A DNA stretch of 64,000 nt, taken from Gammaproteobacteria bacterium. Lineage in GTDB: Bacteria > Pseudomonadota > Gammaproteobacteria > GCA-002705445 > GCA-002716945. The stretch's first letter is position 1; every line of letters starts with the position of its first letter. Location: contig JADHNN010000001.1 in the NCBI GenBank assembly GCA_016779485.1, positions 95,885-159,884 on the forward strand, in the 5' to 3' direction. Positions 35,924 through 44,397 of the stretch are shown here, piece by piece. The notes beneath the pieces are model-generated. The model saw only the letters and a list, made by a program, of their open reading frames with translations. It was not told the origin of the DNA and ran no database searches. The position numbers were made by a program, and so were the translations under genes.

Positions 35924-36489
35924 TTAATTTTAGCCATGAGCCTTTCAGTGCGACTTTTTATTTCATCAACTTGATCAATATAGTTATTAATATCCTCTTT
36001 GGTAGGAATTAAATCAATATCGTATTTCAAAAAATCTGATAGAGCATCATTATTCTTTTTATTCGAGTCATCTATTTTTGATTTTATTGGATCTAAAATT
36101 GAAAACAATGTAGATGAAGATTTTTGACCAATTATCTCTACAATAATATCTCTTAATATATCTGTTTCTTTAAATAACCCATTCAATGCATTTGCGGTCT
36201 CTACATCCCCGCTAATTTTAATTTTAGATGAGAGAAGTTCATTGCCGGTAGACGCATAAAGTATAAACGATGGTAATGAACCTGAAATTTCGACATCAAC
36301 TTTATCTTGCATTTCAGATAATACTATATTGTCACTAGTAAAATTAAGGCATAGATCAAAATCAATATCATTAATATTAATTTTAATAGTTTTTTGGATT
36401 AGCTTATCTAGAATTAGATTATTGTATATTTTCTTTGCAGTATCATTTTCTAAAATTTTATTAGCCCTTTGTATTATTTTGTCTTTCAT
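35920..36489 (-). CDS. ubiJ: Ubiquinone biosynthesis accessory factor UbiJ (SCP2 domain)
   Basis: 189 residues. The N-terminal SCP2-like lipid-binding domain runs to about residue 115 (FDLCLNFTSDNIVLSEM, ISGSLPSFILYAS, KISGDVETANALNGLF). A charged helical C-terminus follows, with DQVDEIKSRTERLMAKI. UbiJ holds polyprenyl intermediates in the soluble Ubi complex and binds UbiK. Call supported both by sequence and by its place between ubiE and ubiB with 4-bp overlaps on both sides. Confidence 0.92.
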   Translation of the reverse strand: MKDKIIQRANKILENDTAKKIYNNLILDKLIQKTIKININDIDFDLCLNFTSDNIVLSEMQDKVDVEISGSLPSFILYASTGNELLSSKIKISGDVETANALNGLFKETDILRDIIVEIIGQKSSSTLFSILDPIKSKIDDSNKKNNDALSDFLKYDIDLIPTKEDINNYIDQVDEIKSRTERLMAKIK

Positions 36490-37220
36490 AACTTTTGTCC
36501 AATATGAATAGTTGCGACATCCTCAAGCAAGTTGACTATCCTTGTGTTGTCAAAACCTGCCTTACTAAGCATATCTTTTATTTCATTGGGTGAAAAGTAT
36601 GTCTGAATAGATTCTGCTAAATATCTATAACTGTTTTCATCATCAGCAACAATTTTTCCTAACTTGGGAATAATATTTAATGTATAGAATTTAAATAATT
36701 TTGAATAAAGCTTACCTCTTGGCTTTTTAAAATCCATTATTAAAAACATACCTCCAGGTTCCAATAATTTAAATATATTTTCCAATGCTTTTTTATGATC
36801 CGTAAAGTTTCTAAAGCCAAAAGCAACTGTTATCAAATCAAATGTTTGTTTTTTTGGTAAAAAGTTCTCTATACCATGAATTTGATAATTTATATCGACA
36901 TGGCCTTTATTTATAAATTTCTGTTTACATATTTCAATCATGTCAGGGTTTGGATCTAAGCATGTCAAATCGATGTTTTGGTTTTCCTTATGCAGCAATA
37001 TTGATATATCCCCAGTTCCGCAGGCAACATCTAAAACTTTTCTCTTTGATTGTACATTACATAGTTTTATAAATTGCTTTTTCCAAATTCTATGTAAACC
37101 AAAAGACATAAAATCATTCATTAAATCGTATCGATTTGATACAGAACTAAAGATATTATTTACTTTATCAGGCTTTTCTGATTTTTCGATATCCTTATAC
37201 CCGAATTTAGCTTTATCCAT
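36486..37220 (-). CDS. ubiE: Ubiquinone/menaquinone C-methyltransferase UbiE
   Basis: SAM-dependent C-methyltransferase of ubiquinone synthesis. 244 residues: VNNIFSSVSNRYDLMNDFMSFG, SAM motif VLDVACGTGDIS, LITVAFGFRNFTD and the late GGMFLIMDFKKP. These are the full set of UbiE signatures. It overlaps ubiJ by 4 bp and lies 2 bp after spoT, so the ubi genes probably depend on the gmk-rpoZ-spoT transcript. Confidence 0.97.
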   Translation of the reverse strand: MDKAKFGYKDIEKSEKPDKVNNIFSSVSNRYDLMNDFMSFGLHRIWKKQFIKLCNVQSKRKVLDVACGTGDISILLHKENQNIDLTCLDPNPDMIEICKQKFINKGHVDINYQIHGIENFLPKKQTFDLITVAFGFRNFTDHKKALENIFKLLEPGGMFLIMDFKKPRGKLYSKLFKFYTLNIIPKLGKIVADDENSYRYLAESIQTYFSPNEIKDMLSKAGFDNTRIVNLLEDVATIHIGQKL

Positions 37221-37222
37221 GA

Positions 37223-39349
37223 TTAACTTCTTTTTCTTTCTGCTTTATATACATTTTTTATTTTCTTAATTTTATCTATTAGTTTCTTTACCTGATTCGT
37301 ATTTTTTACGGAAACTACGATTAACATAGTATTATGTCCTGTATCATGACTATCAGTATAGTTCACACTCTCTATATTATGGTTGTTTTGAGCGATGACT
37401 GATGAAACTTGTGCCAAAACACCTCTTTCATTTTCTACTTCTATAATAATAGATGCGCTGAAATTATTATCAACGTTTTCACTCCACCTTAACTCAATAT
37501 TATCATCATTTGGTTTAGTGTGTTTGATACTCTTACAACTGCTTCTGTGAACTACTATGCCTTTACCTTGGCTGACATAACCAATAATCATATCTCCAGG
37601 AATAGGATGACAACATTTTGCATAAGATATTACCAAACCTTCGGAACCTTCAATGTCATATGCAATACTATTATTTTTTTTCTTGAATGAAGGTGCCATT
37701 CTCAAAGCTATAAGTTTTGGTATTTTGTTGCCTAAGCCTATTTCTTTGAAAAGTTCATCAATAGTATTATATTTGAGTTCTGATAATATGAATTCTAATG
37801 TCTTTTTGGGAACATCATCAATCGATACTTCAAGTTCTTCCAATGAGGTCTTAAGAAGTTTTCTCCCAAGTTTAATTGCATCAGTGTCATGCATATTTCT
37901 AAGATAATTTCTAATTGATGTTCTTGCTTTAACAGAAACGACAAAATTTAACCATGCTGGATCTGGTTTAGAGACTTCTGATTTTATTATTATAATTCTT
38001 TGTCCATTTTTCAAAATTGTATCTGGCGGCTTAAATTGTCCATCAACAGTTCCTTTTAAGTATTTATTTCCTAAGTCAGTATGAATTGAGTAGGCAAAAT
38101 CTATCAAAGTTGATTTTTTAGGCAACTCTATAATTTGCCCCTTTGATGAGAAAACATAAACCTTACCAGGATTCAAATCCTCTTTAATACTCCCCAAAAG
38201 TTCTCTTGGATCGCCAGCTTGTTTTTGTATATCCAGAAGATTATTTAACCATTGCTGCTCCCTTGATAATTTAGAGATAGATGTTTTCGATTTATATACC
38301 CAGTGTGCCGCAATACCAGATTGTGCTAAATTATTCATGTCATTGGTTCTAATCTGAAACTCCATGGGTAAATTATGAGGACCAAGAACTGCTGTATGCA
38401 ATGATTGATAGCCATTTGATTTTGGTATTGCAATATAGTCTTTAAATCTTCCTGGAATCGGCTTATAAAGATTATGAATACAACCTAGTGCTCGATAACA
38501 TAAATCTACTGATTCAGTAATAATGCGTACACCAAAAATGTCATGAATTTGAGAAAATTTTAATTCTTTTGATTTCATTTTTTTGTATATACCATAAGCA
38601 TGCTTTTCTCTTGCTCTTGTTTGACTTTTAATAGATTCGGAATTGAGTTTTTTAGTAACTTCAGACTGTGTTTTAGTCATCAATAACTTTCTGTTTCCAC
38701 GTGCTTTATCAATATTCGCAATAAGTATTGAGTGCCTGAGGGGATAATAGGTCTGAAAAGATAAATTTTCTAATTCTTTAGATAAATTATGAATTCCTAA
38801 TCTTAGAGCTAGCGGTGCATAAATCTCAAGCGTTTCTCTAGCAATTCTTTTTGCTTTATGCTTACTAAGAACACCTATTGTAGTAAGATTATGACGTCTA
38901 TCAGCTAACTTAATTAATAACACTCTTATGTCATTGCTCATTGCTAGAATCATTTTCCTTAAGTTTGCGGCATCAGCCTCTTCTTTGGAATTAAAATTGA
39001 TCTTATCTAATTTACTGACCCCATCAACAAGTTCAGCAACTTTCTTTCCAAAAGTTCTTCCTAAATTTTCTAAACTTATTTCAGTATCCTCAACAACATC
39101 ATGGAGTATTGCTGCCATAATAGTCTCATGGTCAAGCTCATAATCCGCTAAATAGGCTGCTGCATTAAGCGGATGGTTTATGTAATTTTCTCCAGATTTT
39201 CTTTTCTGACCATGATGTGCATCTTTAGCAACATTGTATGCTTTTTCAATTTTTTTAATTTGATATGAGTTTAGATATTTTTGGATACTTTTCTTAAACT
39301 TAGCAAATGTAATATCTTCATTGTTTTTTGATTTTCTAGGAACTGCCAT
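37223..39349 (-). CDS. spoT: Bifunctional (p)ppGpp synthetase/hydrolase SpoT
   Basis: 708 residues. The hydrolase domain is intact (HPLNAAAYLADYELD, ILHDVVEDTEIS, KLADRRHNLTT). The synthetase domain has KKMKSKELKFSQIHDIFGVRII, KDYIAIPKSNGYQSLHTAV and FQIRTNDMNNLAQSGIAAHW. A TGS domain (VYVFSSKGQIIELPK) follows, then the conserved CCHPIPGDMIIGYVSQGKGI region and a C-terminal ACT domain. The order gmk-rpoZ-spoT supports the name. No separate relA is in the window, so this may be the only long RSH enzyme, but that cannot be seen here. Confidence 0.95.
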   Translation of the reverse strand: MAVPRKSKNNEDITFAKFKKSIQKYLNSYQIKKIEKAYNVAKDAHHGQKRKSGENYINHPLNAAAYLADYELDHETIMAAILHDVVEDTEISLENLGRTFGKKVAELVDGVSKLDKINFNSKEEADAANLRKMILAMSNDIRVLLIKLADRRHNLTTIGVLSKHKAKRIARETLEIYAPLALRLGIHNLSKELENLSFQTYYPLRHSILIANIDKARGNRKLLMTKTQSEVTKKLNSESIKSQTRAREKHAYGIYKKMKSKELKFSQIHDIFGVRIITESVDLCYRALGCIHNLYKPIPGRFKDYIAIPKSNGYQSLHTAVLGPHNLPMEFQIRTNDMNNLAQSGIAAHWVYKSKTSISKLSREQQWLNNLLDIQKQAGDPRELLGSIKEDLNPGKVYVFSSKGQIIELPKKSTLIDFAYSIHTDLGNKYLKGTVDGQFKPPDTILKNGQRIIIIKSEVSKPDPAWLNFVVSVKARTSIRNYLRNMHDTDAIKLGRKLLKTSLEELEVSIDDVPKKTLEFILSELKYNTIDELFKEIGLGNKIPKLIALRMAPSFKKKNNSIAYDIEGSEGLVISYAKCCHPIPGDMIIGYVSQGKGIVVHRSSCKSIKHTKPNDDNIELRWSENVDNNFSASIIIEVENERGVLAQVSSVIAQNNHNIESVNYTDSHDTGHNTMLIVVSVKNTNQVKKLIDKIKKIKNVYKAERKRS

Positions 39350-39367
39350 ATGCCTAGAATAAGATTT

Positions 39368-39757
39368 TTAAACTGATTTGTCTTCAGTATTTTCTGATGT
39401 GTCTACTACGTCATCCTGTGCGATAACAGGCTCATTTGATTGAGTTACTTCTGAAGGACTGGTATTTTCTTGATTCAGTTGCTGAGTTTCAGCTGCTATA
39501 TCTGCTATAGCTTCTTCTTCAGCTATTGCATCAGATAGCTGATCCTCAATTTTCTGTTTCCTACGAGTTTCGAAATATGTCATATCGATTAAACCTTCAG
39601 CAATCTCTTTTAGTGCCACAACAGTTGGTTTACCTTGATATTCGATTTTTGGTTCTGAGCCATCTAGAAGGTCCTTAGCTCTCTGACTTGCGAGAGACAC
39701 TATATCATAAGAATTATCTATCCTTTTTAAACAGTCTTCTATAGTCACTCTAGCCAT
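39368..39757 (-). CDS. rpoZ: RNA polymerase omega subunit, with acidic C-terminal extension
   Basis: 129 residues from the ATG at 39757; an earlier in-frame start would add 12 residues before the conserved MARVTIEDCLKRIDNSYD and is rejected. The core (1-75) is standard omega: LASQRAKDLL and VVALKEIAEGLID. E. coli omega has 91 residues; here a tail of about 50, rich in Glu, Gln, Asp and Ser, follows and is probably disordered. It lies between gmk and spoT as in E. coli. Confidence 0.95.
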   Translation of the reverse strand: MARVTIEDCLKRIDNSYDIVSLASQRAKDLLDGSEPKIEYQGKPTVVALKEIAEGLIDMTYFETRRKQKIEDQLSDAIAEEEAIADIAAETQQLNQENTSPSEVTQSNEPVIAQDDVVDTSENTEDKSV

Positions 39758-39786
39758 GGAATCAGAGTATATCAGAATATTACTAC

Positions 39787-40389
39787 CTAGCAAGATTCAA
39801 AATAGCTATTTAGTCTACTTATAGTAGTGTTTTGGAAAATTTTTTGATAAAGGATTAATGACTTTAGAGAACTTAAAGCTATATCATAATCATCATTAAC
39901 TATAGTGAAATCTGAAAATCTGCTAAATTTGAGTTCATTCTCAGCGTTTGAGATTCTTTTATTAATTACTTCTTTCGTGTCTAATCCTCTGTCAATGAGC
40001 CTATTTTTTAATTCCTTTAATGTAGGAGGAAGTATATATATTGATATTGCACTTGGGATTTGTTTTTTTATTTTGATCATGCCTTTATGATCTATTTCTA
40101 AGATAGCATCGTTTCCTGAATTTACTATATTTCTGATTGAATTGTATGTTGTACCGTAATAATTATCATAAACTAATTCATGTTCTATGAATTCTCTGTT
40201 ATTAATCTTGGCCTTAAAAGTTGCTTGGTCAACAAAGTGATAATCTATTCCATCTATCTCACCCTTTCGCATCTTTCTAGTTGTACACGAGATTGTTAAT
40301 TCAAGGAAATCATAAATACGCGATATATCTCTTACTAGAGAAGTCTTTCCACATCCAGAAGGTGCGCTTATAATAAAAATATTCGACAT
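39787..40389 (-). CDS. gmk: Guanylate kinase
   Basis: Phosphorylates GMP to GDP. 200 residues with P-loop SAPSGCGKTSL (about 8-18), GMP-binding SCTTRKMRKGEIDGIDYHFV, EHELVYDNYYGT and ILEIDHKGM. It is the first gene of the long minus-strand run gmk-rpoZ-spoT-ubiE-ubiJ-ubiB-uvrD. It is divergent from the unrecognised membrane protein gene across 55 bp. Confidence 0.96.
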   Translation of the reverse strand: MSNIFIISAPSGCGKTSLVRDISRIYDFLELTISCTTRKMRKGEIDGIDYHFVDQATFKAKINNREFIEHELVYDNYYGTTYNSIRNIVNSGNDAILEIDHKGMIKIKKQIPSAISIYILPPTLKELKNRLIDRGLDTKEVINKRISNAENELKFSRFSDFTIVNDDYDIALSSLKSLILYQKIFQNTTISRLNSYFESC

Positions 40390-40444
40390 ATATCCTGTTA
40401 AATTAGAAATTCATAGTTTATCATAAGTTTTAAGGGAGAGGTAA

Positions 40445-41107
40445 ATGGGTGATCCATGGAAGTCAATAACACCTAAAGGTGTACAAGCATTTGTGAACGC
40501 AACTATTGCTACAATTATAGTATGGCTGACTGTAGAGAATCATATATCTATGATTATCGAGCAGCTAGCACTCCTTTTGCCATCCCAAACTTTTGCACTA
40601 CTTATATATTATCTAATTGCGATTATAGTTTTATATAAACTTCTCTATAAAAGAAGTGCTTATGATGTCAATGAAAAAAGAGCTACTAAGTATGCTGTTT
40701 TGACAATGCTATTAATCTGGGTCACCTGGGAAGGTTATCTCCAATTCATAGTGACACTTCTTGGTATGGTTGGCATATTTCCATCGCTAGCGAATTCTCT
40801 AGTTATTGGCACTGTGGTATTTACAGTTTTTATAACTGTATATTATGGCTTGCACGGAAAGTATTTCACCACCCTCATGTTGGAGCACATGCCATGGGTA
40901 ATTGCTCCAGATAAATTTCTACCTTTCTTTTGGTTGTGGATCAATGCAATTATGGCTGGCTTGCTGAATGCATTTGATGTTAATGCCTTTTGGTATTTTG
41001 TTGATTTATTCTTCATTTTTCTATTACCATCCTTATTTATCGGCACCAAAGTACAAGAAAAGCACGGTCTAAGGATACAGAAAAAAGATGATTATTTTGA
41101 CGAATAA
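40445..41107 (+). CDS. Unrecognised polytopic membrane protein
   Basis: 220 residues that I cannot place in a family. Five to six hydrophobic helices are visible near 15-35, 44-65, 80-106, 114-136, 158-176 and 182-202. The loops are rich in tryptophan and tyrosine (LLIWVTWEGYLQF, YYGLHGKYF, FWLWINAIMAG). The tail is cytoplasm-like and charged (KVQEKHGLRIQKKDDYFDE). A strong ribosome site GGGAGAGG precedes the ATG, so good expression is likely. It stands alone, divergent from gmk and 2 bp from the convergent LETM1-like gene. No function is proposed. Confidence 0.85.
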   Translation: MGDPWKSITPKGVQAFVNATIATIIVWLTVENHISMIIEQLALLLPSQTFALLIYYLIAIIVLYKLLYKRSAYDVNEKRATKYAVLTMLLIWVTWEGYLQFIVTLLGMVGIFPSLANSLVIGTVVFTVFITVYYGLHGKYFTTLMLEHMPWVIAPDKFLPFFWLWINAIMAGLLNAFDVNAFWYFVDLFFIFLLPSLFIGTKVQEKHGLRIQKKDDYFDE

Positions 41108-41109
41108 AT

Positions 41110-41442
41110 CTACTTACGATATTTATCAGGAATAATATCAATACCCAGTTTCTCTCCTGCTTTTACAATAAAGGCAATAGCAAGTAATCCACCAGGAAGG
41201 GCAAACACTCCAGCAAGCCCCAGTCCTTTTAGTAAGTCAGAAAATTGCTTGTTTGCTTGTTCAAGTTCCTCCTTAGTAATAGATTCATTATCTGTGATAT
41301 ATTTTTGATAAATCCTCAACATTTCATTAGATTCTCTTGTCTCGTTAGTAAGGATTGACTGAATCCTTGTTAGTGCTAATTTGATGTTTTTATTACCATC
41401 AATAATACTAGAGTAGATTTTATTGAAAATATTAATATCCAT
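41110..41442 (-). CDS. Small LETM1-like domain protein
   Basis: 110 residues. A helical N-terminal half is followed by ITKEELEQANKQFSDLLKGLG and a hydrophobic hairpin LAGVFALPGGLLAIAFIVKAGEKLGIDIIP. The LPGG turn followed by K-GIDIIP resembles the C-terminal end of the LETM1 ribosome-binding-like domain found in small bacterial proteins. The match is short, so the name is tentative and the function unknown. It is divergent from the Sel1-repeat gene and converges on the unrecognised membrane protein gene. Confidence 0.6.
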   Translation of the reverse strand: MDINIFNKIYSSIIDGNKNIKLALTRIQSILTNETRESNEMLRIYQKYITDNESITKEELEQANKQFSDLLKGLGLAGVFALPGGLLAIAFIVKAGEKLGIDIIPDKYRK

Positions 41443-41485
41443 AAGTCATAGTGTTGAAAAAGTTTTTAATTGTATACAATGTAGT

Positions 41486-41947
41486 ATGAGAAATTTAATA
41501 TTACTAGTCATATTCAGCACAGTTTGTTTTTTAACTCTAGCAGATGATAGAGGATTTACACATTACAAAAAGGGTGAATTTAATAAAGCGTTAAAGATAT
41601 GGACTGAAGAAGCTGATAATGGCGAGGCAAATGCCATTTATAATATAGGCCTATTATACTTTTCCGGTAATGGTGTAAGTAAAGATTTGTCAATTGCTTA
41701 TAATTATTGCAAAAAGGCTGCTTTAAAAGGACTGGCAAGGGCTCAAAATAATTTAGCTTATATGTACCTGAACGGAATGGGGACAAATAAAGATTATGTG
41801 AAATCGTATGCCTGGTCATTAATTGCAATAAAGCAAGGATATAATTCTCAAGGAATTAAAGATAATGCTAAAATAAATCTTACACCTGCAATGTTAATTG
41901 ATGCAGAAAGATTAGCTAATGAGATGATAAAGGAAATTAAGAAATGA
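41486..41947 (+). CDS. Sel1-repeat protein, exported
   Basis: 153 residues from the ATG at 41486, which begins a plausible signal peptide (RNLILLVIFSTVCFLTLA). A longer start at 41423 would place the signal inside the protein. The mature part has Sel1-like TPR repeats: HYKKGEFNKALKIWTEEADNGEANAIYNIG, then LLYFSGNGVSKDLSIAYNYCKKAA and a third partial unit AQNNLAYMYLNGMGT, each described here by its core. Such proteins act as periplasmic scaffolds. It overlaps apaG by 4 bp. Confidence 0.85.
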   Translation: MRNLILLVIFSTVCFLTLADDRGFTHYKKGEFNKALKIWTEEADNGEANAIYNIGLLYFSGNGVSKDLSIAYNYCKKAALKGLARAQNNLAYMYLNGMGTNKDYVKSYAWSLIAIKQGYNSQGIKDNAKINLTPAMLIDAERLANEMIKEIKK

Positions 41948-42315
41948 ATGATTCAATTGAAATTAATGTGGAAACTACATACCTAAGTAGTGAATCAAAT
42001 CCGAAAGAAAATAAATACTATTTCTTATATACAGTATTAATAAAAAATAAAGGTAATAAAAAAGCAAAGTTATTATCAAGACATTGGATTATAAGAGACG
42101 ATAATGGAAAAGTTCAAGACGTAAAAGGTGAAGGAGTTATAGGAGAACAACCTGATATTAGTCCGGGTGATGAATTTCAGTACACTAGTGGTACAATGAT
42201 AGAGACATCTCTAGGTACAATGAAAGGCAGTTATCATATGATTGATGACGAGGATAATTATTTCGATGCTGTAATACCAGAATTTGTTCTTTCAATACCA
42301 AGAATTATTCATTGA
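41944..42315 (+). CDS. apaG: ApaG domain protein
   Basis: 123 residues forming the single fibronectin-like ApaG domain. Conserved pieces are YFLYTVLIKNKG, LLSRHWIIRDDNGK, GEGVIGEQPDISPGDEFQYTSG and MKGSYHMID. The biochemical role is unclear; mutants in enterobacteria affect Co2+/Mg2+ handling. It usually neighbours apaH and ksgA, which are absent here. Its stop overlaps that of folA by 7 bp. Confidence 0.95.
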   Translation: MNDSIEINVETTYLSSESNPKENKYYFLYTVLIKNKGNKKAKLLSRHWIIRDDNGKVQDVKGEGVIGEQPDISPGDEFQYTSGTMIETSLGTMKGSYHMIDDEDNYFDAVIPEFVLSIPRIIH

Positions 42316-42791
42316 GATTTAAATGTAAGATATGAATAAGAAAACTTGTTTTCTATGTCGTAATTTCTTGTTTCATCAATAAGACGCCATTTTCTTTTAT
42401 CAAATTTTGGGAAAAACGTATCGCCCTCAAAATCCTTATGGATTATTGTTAATAATAAATACTGACTATATTCCATGGCAACCTCATAAATTTTTGATCC
42501 ACCTATAATAAAAATATCCTTGTCTGGTTTACATGCCTTAAGCGCATCATTGAAGTTAGAAGCTATAAGCGCATCTTTAATTTTTAGATTTTTATTTTTT
42601 GAAATGATGATATTTGTTCTTTTTTCTAGAATTTTACCAATTGAATCAAATGTTTTTCTTCCCATGATTACATTATGATTAAGCGTGATGTGTTTGAAGC
42701 GTTTTAATTCTCCTTTTATAAACCATGGTATTTCCCCATTACTTCCAATTATATAGTTAGAACTCAAAGCTGAAATTATCTTGATAGTCAT
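42309..42791 (-). CDS. folA: Dihydrofolate reductase
   Basis: Reduces dihydrofolate to tetrahydrofolate. 160 residues: IISALSSNYIIGSNGEIPW, HNVIMGRKTFDSIG, FIIGGSKIYEVAM. The active-site acid is Glu28 in KGELKRF, where E. coli has Asp27; Glu is common in other families. It lies 6 bp after thyA, whose reaction produces its substrate, and folA-thyA-lgt form a compact minus-strand run. Confidence 0.96.
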   Translation of the reverse strand: MTIKIISALSSNYIIGSNGEIPWFIKGELKRFKHITLNHNVIMGRKTFDSIGKILEKRTNIIISKNKNLKIKDALIASNFNDALKACKPDKDIFIIGGSKIYEVAMEYSQYLLLTIIHKDFEGDTFFPKFDKRKWRLIDETRNYDIENKFSYSYLTFKSQ

Positions 42792-42797
42792 TTTACT

Positions 42798-43592
42798 TTA
42801 AACTGAAACTGGGGCCTTGATATGATCGTAAGGATTATAATTGATTAATTTAATGTCGTCGTGCTGATAAGAGAAAATATTGTCCCGATTATTTAATATC
42901 TTTATGATTGGTAAATCATGCGGTGTTCTCCCCAGTTGCAACTTTGCTTGTTCAATATGGTTAACGTATAAATGAGCGTCGCCTATAGTATGAATGAAGT
43001 CTCCTAATTCAAAATCCAATGTCTTTGCAATCATAATCGTGAGAAGAGAGTATGACGCTATATTAAAAGGTACACCTAGAAAAACATCTGCGCTTCTCTG
43101 ATAAAGTTGACATGATAGCCTGTTGTCTATTACATAAAACTGAAATAGGGCATGGCATGGAGGGAGCTTCATTTTATTTAAGTCTCCAACGTTCCATGCA
43201 GAAACAATGTGTCTCCTTGAGTCAGGATTATTTTTAAGGGAGTCTATCAAATTTTTAATTTGATCAATCTCATTTCCGTCTGAGTCTAGCCATGATCTCC
43301 ATTGAACTCCATATACTCTTCCTAACTCACCATTTTCATCTGCCCATTCATCCCAAATACTGACATTATTATCTTTTAGATATCTTATATTTGAATCTCC
43401 TTTAAGAAACCATAAAAGTTCATATACAACAGAAGGGAAGTGAATTTTTTTAGTTGTAACCAAAGGGAATCCATCTTGTAAATTAAATCTCATTTGGTGG
43501 CCAAAATAAGATAGAGTTCCGGTGCCAGTCCTGTCATCTTTATTAGAGCCTTCATCTAATATTTTTTGTAGTAGATCTAAATATTGTTTCAT
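42798..43592 (-). CDS. thyA: Thymidylate synthase (ThyA)
   Basis: Makes dTMP from dUMP and methylenetetrahydrofolate. 264 residues, identical in length to the E. coli enzyme. Motifs include [26 protein letters not shown], the catalytic cysteine in [30 protein letters not shown], and GDAHLYVNH. It overlaps the lgt stop by 4 bp. Confidence 0.97.
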   Translation of the reverse strand: MKQYLDLLQKILDEGSNKDDRTGTGTLSYFGHQMRFNLQDGFPLVTTKKIHFPSVVYELLWFLKGDSNIRYLKDNNVSIWDEWADENGELGRVYGVQWRSWLDSDGNEIDQIKNLIDSLKNNPDSRRHIVSAWNVGDLNKMKLPPCHALFQFYVIDNRLSCQLYQRSADVFLGVPFNIASYSLLTIMIAKTLDFELGDFIHTIGDAHLYVNHIEQAKLQLGRTPHDLPIIKILNNRDNIFSYQHDDIKLINYNPYDHIKAPVSV

Positions 43593-44362
43593 GCTGATTT
43601 TCTAAAAATTAATATAGTTCCTAAGATAAACATAGGAATAGTTAATAAATGTCCCATAGTAACCCAATCATAATAGATATAACCAATATGTGCATCCGGC
43701 AATCTTATAAACTCTACTCCAAATCTAAATATTGCATAGAATATTAAAAAATAACCTGTAATGAGACCAGCTTTTATTTTTTTCTGTCGAACAACCATTA
43801 AAATTATAAAAAGAATAATACCTTCTAGAAAAGCTTCATAAAGCATAGTTGGGTGCCTAAGGTTATTGTCAACCGATGGGAAAATTACGCCCCATGATCC
43901 CGATGTTTGAATCCCATACAGTTCTGCATTTATAAAATTACCTAATCTACCAAAAAATAAACCTATAGGTGCATATAATGAAATTAAATCTGATACGTCG
44001 AAAAATTCTAAATCATTAGTTTTAGCAAAATATAGTGTACCTAATGCTGCTCCTAGAAGTCCTCCATGAAAAGACATTCCACCTTCCCAAATAGAAAATA
44101 TATTAATTATATTCATAGAGAAGTAATCAAAATCATAGAAAAATACATAACCAAGTCTTCCTCCTAAAATGGCAAAAAGAAGAATAGTTATTGTAAATTT
44201 TTCAGCCTGGTTTTTATTTAAGACATTTTTTTTATTTTTTGATTCTGAAACAATTAAATAGTCTATAATGATGAATGACAAAGCATACATAAATCCATAC
44301 CAATAAAGTTTAATTGAAAAGATTTCAAACATAACCGGATTAATATTATGAATATATGTCAT
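43589..44362 (-). CDS. lgt: Prolipoprotein diacylglyceryl transferase
   Basis: First enzyme of lipoprotein maturation, in the inner membrane. 257 residues, about seven helices. Signatures are [27 protein letters not shown] with the essential histidine, [13 protein letters not shown], and [11 protein letters not shown] near the end. The lgt-thyA order is conserved in gammaproteobacteria. It is divergent from the DUF255 gene across 35 bp. The M48 protease and other lipoproteins here would be substrates. Confidence 0.96.
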   Translation of the reverse strand: MTYIHNINPVMFEIFSIKLYWYGFMYALSFIIIDYLIVSESKNKKNVLNKNQAEKFTITILLFAILGGRLGYVFFYDFDYFSMNIINIFSIWEGGMSFHGGLLGAALGTLYFAKTNDLEFFDVSDLISLYAPIGLFFGRLGNFINAELYGIQTSGSWGVIFPSVDNNLRHPTMLYEAFLEGIILFIILMVVRQKKIKAGLITGYFLIFYAIFRFGVEFIRLPDAHIGYIYYDWVTMGHLLTIPMFILGTILIFRKSA

Positions 44363-44397
44363 GAGACTATAGATTATAACAGTAACGATAAACTTAA

